64,000 bases of DNA from Peronospora farinosa (taxonomy: Eukaryota; Oomycota; Peronosporomycetes; Peronosporales; Peronosporaceae). A model generated the notes under the pieces. That model was given only the letters and a program-made list of their open reading frames with translations. It had not been told where the DNA came from and did not search any database. Below are positions 41,947 through 53,112 of the stretch, piece after piece (the stretch's first letter is position 1; the number at the start of each line of letters is the position of its first letter). A program made the position numbers and the translations under genes. Where the stretch lies: the NCBI GenBank assembly GCA_947646735.1, contig CANTFK010000343.1, forward strand, positions 186,001 through 250,000. Direction: 5' to 3'.

Positions 41947-42317
41947 ACAGGCAAAGCTCTATGAGTAAACATATTTGTGCGAATCTACTGTTTGATTCTG
42001 GTGTCGAGGTATCTATTTTAAATATCGCCTTTGCTCGTAAGGCAGGTGGCCAGATCAACACAAGCGAGAAACAAGAGTGCGTGGGCATTGGAAAAGTTGT
42101 GTATACTACGGAGGGGCGGACAAATGTGAAGATTACGTTGAATGGGGTACTAGTATATTTTTTCGACGTATGGGTTGGTTCCCTGGTTGGTCAGGATGCG
42201 CTTGTGAAGATGCATTTTATGGTTTTAGTCGGAATACGATCAGGCATGGCAGATGGAACTATTTGCTTGTGTTGGCAGGTCGCAAGACCTTGTATAGCGT
42301 ACATATCTCAGAAGTAG
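41925..42317 (+). pseudogene. Element 5 protease-like segment
   Basis: NLLFDSGVEVSILNIAFA carries the aspartic protease signature DSG in the sequence context of this family, followed by IGKVVYTTEGRTNVKITLNG. Stops and frame changes surround it. Downstream to 43320 the sequence is pol-like but too damaged to delimit. Confidence 0.65.
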
Positions 42318-43320
42318 AATTGGGTTAGTTTGTGAATTTGGCAGCAACCAATTACGTGGAAGTTCGATTGAAGAGGTCTGTTTCAGATCAGTGGATATTA
42401 TTGATTACTCGTGGAGATCTATGGTAACTACGATGGTCCAGGGGTATGGAAAGCACCAGTGCTTAAGGGTCACCAATGTCAGTAAGAAACTTTAATATTG
42501 CATGATGATACTAAGCTTAACATTTGGCTGACTATGGACCGGCTCCCTCGGGCGCAAGGATTTGTGTCAGTGGGTTATAGGAGGTATGCTGAGTGTCATA
42601 ACCTAGCCTACCAAGCTACCACTGACGAATAGGACTCCAAATTCTTTCAAGTAGAAGAATACAAAGGTCCCATGCATAATTAATTTAAAAGCCCAAGAAA
42701 GATATTGCTACGAACAGGGCCTAAGCCTCAGTAGTTTCCACAGTGGGTTTTAATTCGAGGGGACCCGAGTCACCATCATCTGCCTCGGAGCTAGAAGAAG
42801 ACACTTTCGATAAGAACCAACCAACAGGAGTCAACCTGGGTAAAGAAGACTCAAAAGATGACGAGCTCGTAAAAGGTCCAATCGCAGATGTACCAACAGA
42901 ACGATAGAGCCAGGACAAATGCTTCCGAGGACTAGGTCTGTATTATGATAGTGTAGACCAATGTGCAGAAGATATTGGCAAAAAGTGGCCAATTTTCCCT
43001 GAGGTCTCCTTTCTATGGACAAAGTTACAATGATAGACATCCGGATGAGACACCCTGGTGGAATGTCAAAGGAACAAGTGGAAAGTCTTCGCCAGATTAT
43101 TTGGCAGAAACGACATTTGGTAATGGGAAAGGAAGCATGTTGCCACCAGCGGCCCGAGGAGCGGTGTGCGACATCGATTTGAGTAATTCACGACCTATTG
43201 CACAGCGCGTACGGAGTGGCCCCTCAATTTAGGGTAAAACTGCGTTCCTAACAGAGGGCCTGTTATCCTCCAAGATTATCCAGCATTCTACCTCTCATGG
43301 GCCAGCCCATGTGTGATCAT

Positions 43321-43604
43321 TGTAACGGGATAAGGACTCGTTACCTTCTTACACTAAAAGGGCGTCGAGGAAGCGCTCCTAATTAACATTTAAATATAAC
43401 TTTTTTTTTGTTTTGTTTTAATACACAGTAAGTGCGAATATGTTCCCTAGCTCATAGGAACCACTCAATATGGAAATTAGTGGGTCTGGTTAAAACCAAT
43501 AGTAAAATGACGCGCAGTATCCGCTAATCGGATACTGCCCTACACCTACTTATGTAATTATATATTATTCCTATAACTATTATGTAATAGGTTGCCCCAT
43601 TACA
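43321..43604 (-). repeat. Element 4 LTR at its 3' end
   Basis: TGTAACGGGATAAGG ... CCCCATTACA, with the perfect hairpin GCAGTATCCG / CGGATACTGC (43514-43538). The C-run just inside the element (43605-43611) reads as the polypurine tract AGAGGGGGGA on the element strand. Confidence 0.9.
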
Positions 43605-43614
43605 TCCCCCCTCT

Positions 43615-44521
43615 TTAAGTTGCGCTTGCCTCAACGTAAGCGCGTAATGCAGTAACTTTCTTCTCGACCACGGCGTAACTTCGAAACTGATCAGTTGAAT
43701 ATAACTCAGCAGCATGGACCCTGGACGTCCACGAAACGATATCTCTGACAACCAGATCTAGGGACACCAAGCGACGATCCGAAGAGAGCAGGCGCCGCAG
43801 GTCATGGATGGGAACTTAAAATCGTGGCGCTTGTATGGTCTTGAAGGTGATGTCGAACTCGAGCCACTAAAGGACATGAAGGACTTCATTACGAGATACC
43901 GCACAGTGAGAAGCAAAGCGACGAACAACGCGTATACCGACAATGCGCTGCAGCGATCTTAATGTGTCTTCATCAGATGCTGTAACGCGAGTCGACGTGA
44001 AGGAAAGTCCTTTACGTCCTAGCTAGATAGTCGCGAGGTTACGCGTGATAGACACGCTATTGGCGACCTGCGATGACGCATCTGTCGCATGACTTGTGTC
44101 GAGTATCACCTTTGCTACGTCCACATTCGTGAGGGGTGTCAAACGTGCAACATGGGTAGATCGCGCTTGGTCCGGCAGGAATGTGAAGACTTGGGGTGCG
44201 CGCGGAGAATGCCCGATCATGTTCGTCCATACATCGCCCGTTATAAGAGAAGCCTCTCGGAGCACCAGGTGTCAGAGATACGGCAAGTGTGAGCGCGCAT
44301 TTACGATTGTCGTGGGCGTTCACGTAGTCAAAATTGTCAACCGTATCATCCATATGCTCCCGAGCCTCCTAATAGGTCTTGGAGTCGCTCGGGAGGTATT
44401 CGTAGCTTCGTTGCTCGCGAGAATTACGGTTTGAGATATCAGAGATAGAACTGGCAGCGTCGATCGAGATCATTTTCATATTAAAGGGACCGACTACGTC
44501 GGGGACATCCTTAGTCAACAT
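43615..44521 (-). pseudogene. Unrecognised sense frame at the 3' end of element 4
   Basis: From ATG 44521 on the minus strand (MLTKDVPDVVGPFNMKMISI) a coding-like frame runs about 300 codons to TAA at 43615, next to the polypurine tract. One frameshift near 44270 and a few stops, each one C-to-T change from a sense codon, interrupt it. Recognisable stretches include VDNFDYVNAHDNRKCALTL, QVFTFLPDQARSTHVARLTP, LRSLQRIVGIRVVRRFASHC and SWTSRVHAAELYSTDQFRSY. There is no membrane helix or signal peptide, so it is not an obvious envelope gene. Product unknown. Its ATG is six bases from the ATG of the opposite frame. Confidence 0.5.
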
Positions 44522-44526
44522 ACTCG

Positions 44527-45018
44527 ATGGCTACCATGTATCGTCCTCCGGAAAATATTCCAGCCAGAGAACCCTGTAATGATTCTCGAAATGGTTTTTC
44601 GTGGGCGCCAAGTCATTACTCGGCGCCTGGAGCTTATGATCCTTGAGATCGACAATTCGATTACAGCTCCAGTGTCCTGCGCCCGATGTATCAACTAAGG
44701 GAGGAGGAGCATCACGAAGGAAGACGTCTGGCGATAAGCGCCAATTTTCGCAATCGGGCGCCTGTACAGTCGAATGACGAGCTGCGCCTACTTCGCGCTA
44801 AAGACGAAGAGTCGAAAAATGCTCTACTTGATTCTCGCTGGATGGCCGAGAGAGTCCTCGATCGTGTGACTGCTGCAACTAAGGCTGCTGAGCGGAATCG
44901 ACGTGAGCAGCGGGTACTGGGTGAGCTCCTACGTCAAGTTGAGACGATCGCGTTCGGAGGACCCCAGTATATCGAGTCTGTAAGCACTCTTGCAGACCTT
45001 GGTCCCAGTCGTCGGTAG
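44527..45018 (+). pseudogene. Antisense frame in element 4, coiled-coil protein, one stop
   Basis: Starts at ATG 44527 (MATMYRPPENIPAREP) and runs 164 codons in one frame to TAG 45016-45018, with a single TGA (44644-44646, one change from CGA). Residues from about 44686 form a highly charged likely coiled coil (LRLLRAKDEESKNALLDSRW, TKAAERNRREQRVLGELLRQ). It is opposite to gag-pol and follows the end of the integrase, as in elements 1 and 2, but is shorter. Product unknown. Confidence 0.5.
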
Positions 45019-46560
45019 TGTCGTCGTCAAGGGACTTTAAACTTTTGATCCGGCACAGAAGAGCGCGGAAGATTTGAAGAGAGATCCGCCGGTAGGTAAG
45101 CCTTGAGGCGCCCGACGTATAATGTCGGGTGCAAGCGCATAGATGTAGGTATGTCTAGCGTGTAAGCGTCACCATGCACCTTGAAAACCCGAAATGGGCC
45201 AATATATCTCGGTGCTAACCTTTAAACGCCCAAATTCGTCACTTAGGTGTTCTGTAATCCACTTGTTGATATATATACACTGTCACCTTCTCGACGAATC
45301 AACATATTCTTTCGACCTCTTCTGTCTGTGTTCATCTTCTGCTTGTCGACTGCCTCTTGTAATGCATCACGCACAAAACGCGTGATTCCTTGTCGTAATA
45401 GTAGAAATTCGGTTGCTGTAGCTGAACTTACGGGCGACGAGCTTCCTTTAGGAGAAACGGGAGACGCGATGGAAAGCATCGCGTCAGGTGTAGATATGCC
45501 GTTGGCCTTAAAATTACCAGTATTAGGTGCATCGGCAGCAACCTTATCCTCATTGTAATAAATAATCAATAGTTTCGGCGCAATTCCATCCGTAGATACT
45601 CTTTCACCAAGCTTTGAGACAGGGTGCTCTGAAGCTGAGAGAGAAAGTAGCGCCGGAACGCGAGGATGCCTCGCGTTGTTAACGAAAAAGGGGGTCAACC
45701 CGGTTGACGCATGGACAGCATTGTTGATAGCAAACTCTGCAAGTGGAAGAAACGAACTCCATGACGAGAACAAAGTTACATAACTGCGCAAGACATCTTC
45801 GATCACTCTGTTCACACGCTCCGTATGCCCATCCGTCTCTGGATGAGCCGCCGTAGACATAAGCAACCACGTGCCTAATAGCTGGAAGATTTCGGCCCAG
45901 AAAGCCGAAGTGAAACGCGGGTCAAGGTTCGAAACAATAGATTCTGGCAAGCCGCGATGCCTGCAGATAAGATCGATGAAGATCCTCGCTGTCGTTTCGC
46001 GGTAATGTTGGCGAAGACCGGAGCAAAATGCACCATTTCTGCTGAATCGATCCACTAACACTAATACACCTGTGCATTTTTTGTTTATCCGGTGGAAGTC
46101 CAAAGATGAATACTATGCTGAATGAATGTCAGGCTTCCGTAGCAATCGAAAGCAAACGCAATGGGACATGTGAAGACGGCGCGGGCTCCTCGCGCTGGCA
46201 GGTTTCACAGGATCGTACCCATTGCTGGATGTTCTTTTACATTTGCGGCCAGACAGACGCGCGAGAAAAGCAGCAAACGTCTTTTCGCGACCCAGGTGTC
46301 CGCCAGCTAAACTTTTGTGAAACTCATGAACCAATCGGGCTCGAAGGTCGTCATCAGCAGGGATGACGACACGCGGGGAATCAAAGACGTCCATCGTGTA
46401 CGTCAGCAACGGACCGTCAAGCGCGTAACGCTTGATGTTGTCGCATGCTGGTTTCATCAACTTCGCGAGTAAAATTTTGCTCGGGTCCCTGAGATAATTA
46501 ATGATTCCTGCATAGAAGGAATCATTCGCGTAGGATTCAGCGATCTGAGTTTGGATCGAC
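45019..46560 (-). pseudogene. pol: Element 4 integrase, catalytic Asp substituted
   Basis: HKSLAGGHLGREKTF marks the zinc module near 46310; then VLVLVDRFSR, HRGLPESIVSNLDPRF, ETDGHTERVNRVIEDVLRSY and EFAINNAVHASTGLTPFFVN. The motif SDRDPRF reads SNLDPRF, so the second catalytic Asp is Asn. The frame breaks at 45243, and the GPY/F module (RYIGPFRVF, LHPTLYVGRLKAYLPADL) continues in another frame to about 45060. No chromodomain is evident. Confidence 0.82.
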
Positions 46561-46599
46561 AGCACGGGTGTCGAAATCATCGCATTGAGCCCCATCTCG

Positions 46600-48200
46600 A
46601 TACAACACGCACATATATCATCGTTGTCATCAACATTCTCCGTTTGATGACCTATGTCGCGCCGAGGATCGTTATCAGGACGACGAGAAAGCGCATCGGC
46701 GAGAATTTTATTCTCGCCAGGCTTGTAATGCACCACAAAATTATACTCGGCAAAAATTAAGCACCACCGTGCCATACGCTGGGACAAGTGAGGACTCTTG
46801 ACGGCGGTACGCAATGATGCGTGATCTTTGTAGATATATAACATCTTTTTGCCGAGCAAATATACTCGTAACTTGATTAGCGCGTAACGCATAGCCAAAA
46901 GTTCCTTGTCGTGTACCGGATAATTTTTCTCGGCAGGTTTCATCTGTCGTGATTGAAAACTCACGACGTGCTCTTGACCCTCGTCATCAAATTGCATGAG
47001 GTCTTATCCTATAGCGAAATTGCTCGCTTCACATACGAAGTGGAATGGCTTGGGGTCATCAGGTAGCATCAGCCTTGGAGCTTTGGACACGCTCTTCTTC
47101 ACGGAGTCGAAGGCAGATTGATTTCTGCCTTCCTAATAGATTGCGTCTTCCTTAAGCAAAGTCGATAATGGCTGAATTAGCTCGGCATAGTTCTTCGTAT
47201 ACGTATGCAAGTAATTCGCCAGACCGATCCATTGACGTAATTCAGTTTGGTTCCTGGGCGTTGACCAGGAACAGATCGATGAGATCTTCTCAGGATCAGC
47301 GCGGACACCTTCCTTGCTTACTTAGCATCTGATTACAGGAATCACGGGAGCGCAGAAGACACATTTCTTCCAATTCGCATACAATTATTTCTCGCGTATA
47401 TCTTGAAACACCTGCTACAAGTGTCGAAGATGTACCTCCGTAACGCTGATCGTTTGCTCAACGCGGCTGTGAATAAAAATGTTATCATAGTAGCTCGGTG
47501 CAAACTGGCGAAGTGGACGAAGTACTTGTGTTACCATCTAAATGAACGTAGCTAGAGCGTTCTTAAGACCTTGTGGCATGACTATCCACTCCCAGAGCAT
47601 CCCGCTTGGGGTGCTGACCGCAGTGAACGGAATGTCACTGTCCTTCAGGAGGATCTGATTGACACCGTATGTCAGATCTATGGCGCTGTAGATCTCGCTC
47701 CCGGACATGGTATTCAATACCATGTCTTTTCGAGGGATAAGCGTTTGAGCCGGGATCGTGGATTCATTCAGCTTGTTGAAAGCATGCACAATGCGCCAAC
47801 CGCCGGTGGCTTTCTACACACAGAAAGACGGGCTCGAATGTGGCGAGACACTCTCGCGGACATGTCCAGCCTTACGGCAACCCTCGAAAAATTCATCTAT
47901 AGAGATGACTTGATCACGTGGTAACGGCCACTGCCGTGTTACGAAATACTTCGATCCTGGCACGAAATCTATCTCTCACCGCACTCTACGATCCGGTAGA
48001 AGCTCAGCAGGAAATTTCTCTGGAAAGATTTCGGCGTATTCACGGGCGATTTCGTATACAGGGTTGCCCGAAGCACGAAGTGTATCCCAAGAATGTGCTG
48101 CGAAGCGATTTTCGCGCGCTAATTTAGACTCGACGCTCTTTAGGCGAGCCTCTAGAACTTCTTCGCTGGCTGCTTCGGCGGCTGACACGATGCACACTTG
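46600..48200 (-). pseudogene. pol: Element 4 reverse transcriptase and RNase H, broken
   Basis: RT blocks: MHAFNKLNESTIPAQTLIPR, SAIDLTYGVNQILLKD and MLWEWIVMPQGLKNALATF (47789-47538). The catalytic site at 47481-47492 reads YYDN instead of YFDD. RNase H (46997-46640) shows SFQSRQMKPAEKNYPVHDKE, LLAMRYALIKLRVYLL and ILADALSRRPDNDP; the usual TDHASLRT reads KDHASLRT, which loses an Asp. Several indels separate the segments. Confidence 0.82.
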
Positions 48201-48539
48201 CTCGATGTCTCCGGCCTTGAGGTCGTGAAGAAAATCTTTCCATGAAAGTTCTGACAGAGATGTGGTATCTGCAGCTGTGCACGATGGCTCGCTACTTCAA
48301 TGAAGCGGCCACGATGTGGAAACCCCTCCACATATTCAAGCGCACACACGAACTCCGACACTACAGAGATAATTTGCATCAGCTTTTTGACGTGAGTGTC
48401 GTCGTTACGGTGATCGACGTGCTCTTTTCTTGCGTTTTCTTTTGCGTCTCGATCCCGTGCTCGAGACTGGCACGTCGCTATCATAGGAGGCTGATGTACC
48501 TCCTTCTAGACATAAAGCTCTTTTTTTACCACATCGGTG

Positions 48540-48960
48540 TCATGCGGATCCATAGTTTGCCCATTCTTGTCAATTAGAGGAGAAAATTCGTCTTTGACCG
48601 CTTCACTTGTATGTGGGAGCTCGTTCTCGACCGCCTCGGTGACACTCGAAAGACTTTGCTTGATCAATGTGTGTTTTTGCGGGAGCCCCTGCTCGACTGC
48701 CTATAAAATGATCGAGAGTCTCTGCTCATCCAATAAGCTTGTATGCGGGAGCCTCTGCTCGACCGCTTCGCTGCGAATGGGGAACCTATGTTCGACCGCC
48801 TTTCTGTGAATCGGGGAATTCGATTTGACCACCTTCATGTAAATCGGGAAATTATGTTCGACCGATGTTTCTGCATGCGGGAACCGCTGTTCGACGCCTC
48901 GTTCTGTGGCCTCAAGAGTGTAAAGGAACATACCGCGCACAGAGGGCCATCGCTCTAACT
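48540..48960 (-). repeat. Element 4 linker with about 33-bp tandem repeats
   Basis: On the minus strand, units of about 11 residues with the pattern VEQRFPH / VEHNFPI / VEHRFPI / VEQRLPH. DNA spacing of the conserved GGGAA start is 34, 32 and 33 bp. The motif is shared with element 3. Confidence 0.78.
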
Positions 48961-49141
48961 GTTCTCACTACTAGTTGTGGCAAGTGTGTTTACGACTCGA
49001 ACGTGAGGCCAATCGAATGACGTGACCAACAAATGAGTAAACACTTCACTGACGCCATAACCGCTTCGTCGTTTGACGGAACGAGATAGCCAATCTATCT
49101 ACGGCTGATACCGTGACAGCCACGGTATCCCAAGTATGCAA

Positions 49142-49684
49142 TCAAATGCATAGTTCATCTCGTACACCAAAAAAATCTTCGTTGCTCTGGAAACCGTCGA
49201 AAGTGTACGGTAAAACCACTGTTTTACGCGGGACACGTTTTGGTTGTCCATCGGCAAGTTTGACAACAATGACACCTGGACCTTCCCGAGCCGTGACAGT
49301 AGACGACAGAAAGGACAAACAGGATGCACGAAAGAAGTTGTTGGAAGCGCCAGAATCCAACAACGCTCGAAGTGGTCGCTTCACTCCAGCGACGATGAGA
49401 CTGACAATAATCAGTCTCGAATCATCGCGCATGGTGGTGGCATTGAAGTGGGTATGAATCACTTTGGGGCTAGGAGCCCGAGCTGCCACCTGAGTACTCG
49501 GAGCTCCATTTCTGCCAGTAGGGCACCTAGAACCGATCGTTTTTTTGGAGGCACCACCGACGACACAGCGTCTACTCGCGAGACAGCTGTGTTCATAGTC
49601 ACCGGCGCAGGTGCTCGACAGACAGCCGCACGATGGCCTGTCTTGCCACTTCATCGTGTTAGAATTGCGAATATTGCGACCTAA
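49142..49684 (-). pseudogene. Element 4 zinc-knuckle end and aspartic protease
   Basis: The protease active site is RPLRALLDSGASNNFFRASC, preceded by LIIVSLIVAG and followed by VIVVKLADGQPKRVPRKTV and CILGIPWLSRYQP in the next frame. Just upstream, the site of the junction hairpin (49515-49534) keeps only TAGG/CCTA pairing. Confidence 0.8.
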
Positions 49685-49903
49685 TCTTCAGTCGCGACCA
49701 CAATTGGAATCGATTGTGTCGACTTTTATTGGCTCTGGGTCAGACTTCCGGGGATTTTGTGACGCTGCGTGCAGGTACGACGACGCGACAGTGTGATCCT
49801 CACGAAGCGCGAGGGCAGATGCCTCCTTGAGGGACTTTGGTTCAGCACGTGTGAGGCAGTAACGCGCCATGCTCTCTTGCATACCAAAAATAAAGACATG
49901 GAC

Positions 49904-50356
49904 TTATGAAGCCATGTCAATTGGCTGCGTGGTAATACACGAACCAAGATGTCTTGTCTTTTGCACGTAGTCACGCATTAAGAGCTTGCCCTGTCGGAGT
50001 GAGAAGAAATCTGCACGCAAGCGAGATTCATCTTGAGGAGGCTCGAAAGCCAGTCGTAAGTCACGCTGGATATCGTCCAGCGTAGGAAACTCCGGCTCAT
50101 CTACGAAGAGCTTCCCGAGAGCCCATTCCTTGGCTTTGCCAACAAGCCGAGACAGCAGAAAATTAACCTTGGCCGCCGGAGCGTCAATCAATGTTGATAC
50201 TATCGCAATATCCACCTCGCGAAACCAGCGATTAAGGGAGAAACGATCCTGACCATCGCCGGAGTATGCTAACGTCTCGATCTTTGTAGCGTCATGGTAA
50301 GAAGTGCGCAAGAGAGTCAATACTCGCCAATTCGCTTCGGCGAGCTCGCGCACCAT
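49904..50356 (-). pseudogene. gag: Element 4 gag, first part
   Basis: From ATG 50356: MVRELAEANWRVLTLLRTSY, then [56 protein letters not shown] and FFSLRQGKLLMRDYVQKTRH. Same gag type as element 3. The frame closes at 49904, and the remaining gag (to about 49690) is in other frames. Confidence 0.82.
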
Positions 50357-50580
50357 AAAGGCTTGTATGGCGGCAACTTATTCATTGGAAGTCGCTGTAC
50401 TCAGCAGTGACGTCACGATAATTTCACCAAACACCGCTGCGAGGCTGTATAGTGCTTGCCAATCCACCGAGGTGAGATGTGGGAAGTCGTAATGGTCCAG
50501 CGAGACCCCTGGATCCACCGAAGACTCGTCCATGTTCATCTCGAATCGGGTCATTGGAAGGACTACAAAGTGCTACTTGG

Positions 50581-50868
50581 TGTAACGGGATAAGGGCTCG
50601 TTACCGTCTCACACTAAAAGGGCGTCGAGGAAGCGCTCTTAATTAACTCGTATATATAACTCTGTTTTTTTTGTTTTGTCTTAATACAAAGTAAGTGCGA
50701 ATATGTTCCCTAGCTCATAGGAACCACTCAATATGGAAATTAGTGGGTCTGGTTAAAACCAATAGTAAAATGACGCGCAGTATCCGCTAATCGGATACTG
50801 CCCTACACCTACTTATGTAATTATATATTATTCCTATAACTATTTATGTAATAGGTTACCCCATTACA
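50581..50868 (-). repeat. Element 4 LTR at its 5' end
   Basis: 288 bp, nearly the same as the other LTR, followed by ATCAA and the continuing RT of element 5. Confidence 0.9.
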
Positions 50869-51293
50869 ATCAATGTCAAGAAAAATGGAGTGTATATAAG
50901 GTGTGCATCGATTACCGGATGACAAACGAATTGAAACGTCTCATGGAGTACCCTATGCCTTTCGATAACGATTTGTTTAAAGATTTGGATAAAGGCCTAT
51001 GGTATTGCTCGCTGAATATGGCCAGTGGTTTTTGGTTAGTTAGTATGGCCGAGAGGTTTCGTTTTATTTCGGTATTTGTAACTCCGTCCAAATTGTTCGA
51101 GTAAAGAAGAATGCCGTTTGGACTAAAAAACGCGTCACAGATTCATCAGCGGCTATTAAATAATGATTTATATATAGAGTTCTTACGATTTCCTCAAAGT
51201 CAAACTCTGGAAAAGCGAGGACCTGTTCGAGATAGGCCATCCCGAGGTGGATCTCAAGAACTCCATATTAGGACGGAAGTCCTATATCGTTGA
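50869..51293 (+). pseudogene. pol: Element 5 reverse transcriptase, second part
   Basis: Right of element 4 the RT resumes: VKKNGVYIR, then after a one-base loss CIDYRMTNELKRLMEYPMPF, DLDKGLWYCSLNMASGFWLV and MPFGLKNASQIHQRLLNNDL. The fold strand ends are recognisable but the catalytic YxDD region is not found before the reading is lost near 51290. Bases 51294-52340 contain only degraded pol and a Lys/Pro/Ser-rich repeat (ASKGPIPTPKCPSSTYFAGK and a second looser copy near 52050-52160). Confidence 0.7.
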
Positions 51294-52340
51294 AATTTTG
51301 GTAACCTCATAGTCATTAAAATACTTATGCGTAAAACTGAAACGACCTTTGGAGGTATGTGACAAGTGATATATATCAATCCGTGCGCTCAAAAACTCAT
51401 GGGTTTGTCAAAGGGTAGATTATCTCGGCCATCAAGTATTGGCGAAAGGGGTTGTAGGCCCACCCTAAGGACCTCCATTCCTTAGGGTGAGCGTCCAAAT
51501 CTTTCGCCTGGTGTATATACCGTTGCCCTCTCGACCGAGAACGGTACCAGCTGCAGAAACAGTTGAATGTGGTCCAGGGTACTGCAACGAAATTAACCCC
51601 CTTTACGACCGGGATTCGGAACTCCAAAAAAACTAGGAGATCGCGGCCACCTTCAGCTATGTCCCGGGTCCCGTCTAAGGCAAAGAGGCGAAAATTACCC
51701 CTCCTTTGGGGCCGACTATGACCGAGTCCAGTAGCATTGATGAATCATTTCTCGCCGCAATGGCCAAGTCGTGGGCCTCCAGTCGTCGCTACGGTTTTGC
51801 AGCTTCTACTGAAAAGTATGGTCCAGAGGTCATGGACTTGTCCTAACCAGCCAAGTCTGGGACTCCTACTTGATCCTCAAAGTATTCTTCACCTTAAATC
51901 ATCTCCAGTGCAGCTCCTTGTTTGCCGAAAAAACAAAAGGCCCGTACAGCGTACTCGTTTGAGTTTTTAGTGATGTTTTGTCTTGACTCTGAGACTCAGA
52001 GCGGCGGTTCTGGCGACGTCAAGAAGGGACCAACGGCCAATGATCCAGCTAGCAAGGGTCCTATTCCGACACCTAAGTGTCCCAGCAGCACGTATTTCGC
52101 CGGCAAGGGTTCTACCCCTACGTCCAAATTTCCCAACAGCAAACATCTCGCCAGTAAAGTTTTTCCAGGTTTTAACATTCAGATCTCATCATTCCTGGCT
52201 ATACAAATCCCAGCACGTATACCGTGGAGAACGTCGCACTTTGGCTAGTCTCTCAGGTAGGGCCCATCATTATCATGCAGCTTACGTCACAGGATCTCTG
52301 TCTAAAGTTTCGCCTCACTGTCTTGGATGATTTCAGATGG

Positions 52341-52689
52341 TGTAACGGGGCTAAAGTTCCGTTACTTACAAACGCTGTAGGTCTTACGAGGAAGCGTAAG
52401 GGAGCACGCAATAACTAGCGTGCTAAGGTAAATGTCAACGCCGATTTTTATATTTTTGTTTTATTCTAAGTACGAGTGGTCCCGAAACGCATGGAACCAC
52501 TCAACTACAGACCTATCTCTTATTGGCTGATAATGAGTCTGTTCGCACTTACCTGAAAATAGAAATACGAATGGCTACACCCGCTATCCCGGGTGTAGCA
52601 TATAACTACTTATGTAATATGAAATTAAGTATATATACTTACGTAAAAATATTTATATTTTTTTTAATCAAACGGTACACCCCGTTACA
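52341..52689 (+). repeat. Solo LTR-X, copy B
   Basis: 349 bp, TGTAACGGGGCTAAAG ... CCCCGTTACA, with hairpins AGCACGC / GCGTGCT and GCTACACCCG / CGGGTGTAGC (52574-52599). No clear duplication (GATGG left, TGTTC right). It lies between degraded pol and the chromodomain of element 5. Confidence 0.8.
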
Positions 52690-52830
52690 TGTTCCGAGTA
52701 CGGGAACTGGTGGGTGACTATGACGCTCGCTTAGACATTAGTGGTACAGACTACCACATATATACGTTGGTACATATATTTTAAAGTTGAAACTGGACCG
52801 TCAATACCATAATAGACCGAATACGGTAAT

Positions 52831-53112
52831 GGTTTTAGACGAAGCGGATCGTGTAGATTTTGATGAGGCCCTATTACCAGATGACAGTCGGGTTGCAGAA
52901 CTAAAGACGATAAACACGAAGTGAAGATAATCCCAGACGGAGATATGATAAGTAAAACTCAGTACGGACGGATTCAGTGTGAATTACTGGTACAGTGACT
53001 AGGATATTCTGACCCGTCATGGGTAGATGAAGTGGACTTTAACTGCGGAGAATTGCTCTAAAATCATGAGCGCAGGCAGGCTACACGACGTCGGTTCGAT
53101 TCAATTCAGAGT
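52831..53112 (+). pseudogene. pol: Element 5 chromodomain remnant
   Basis: VLDEADRVDFDEALLPDDSR, then after a one-base shift YGRIQCELLVQ, a stop where Trp is expected, LGYSDPSWVDEVDFNCGELL, a stop, and RRRFDSIQSRE. The order of aromatic and acidic residues is that of chromodomains at the end of chromovirus integrases. Confidence 0.65.

Larger units (their letters stand above)
43321..50868 (-). mobile_element. Element 4: Ty3/Gypsy element nested in the RT of element 5
   Basis: A 7,548-bp minus-strand element with LTRs at 43321-43604 and 50581-50868 (284 and 288 bp). Flanks are ATCAT and ATCAA, a 5-bp duplication with one change. Minus-strand order: LTR, primer region (CCAAGTAGCACTTTG, a worn form of the TGGTAGCAC site), gag, protease, repeat linker, RT, RNase H, integrase, two unrecognised frames, polypurine tract, LTR. 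Key catalytic residues in RT and integrase are substituted, so it is dead. Confidence 0.9.

Noticed and set aside
37653..52689. LTR-X copies A and B as the two LTRs of element 5
   Set aside because: Element 7 shows leader sequence continuous across the site of copy A, and the element 5 chromodomain lies to the right of copy B, so both are insertions within the element.
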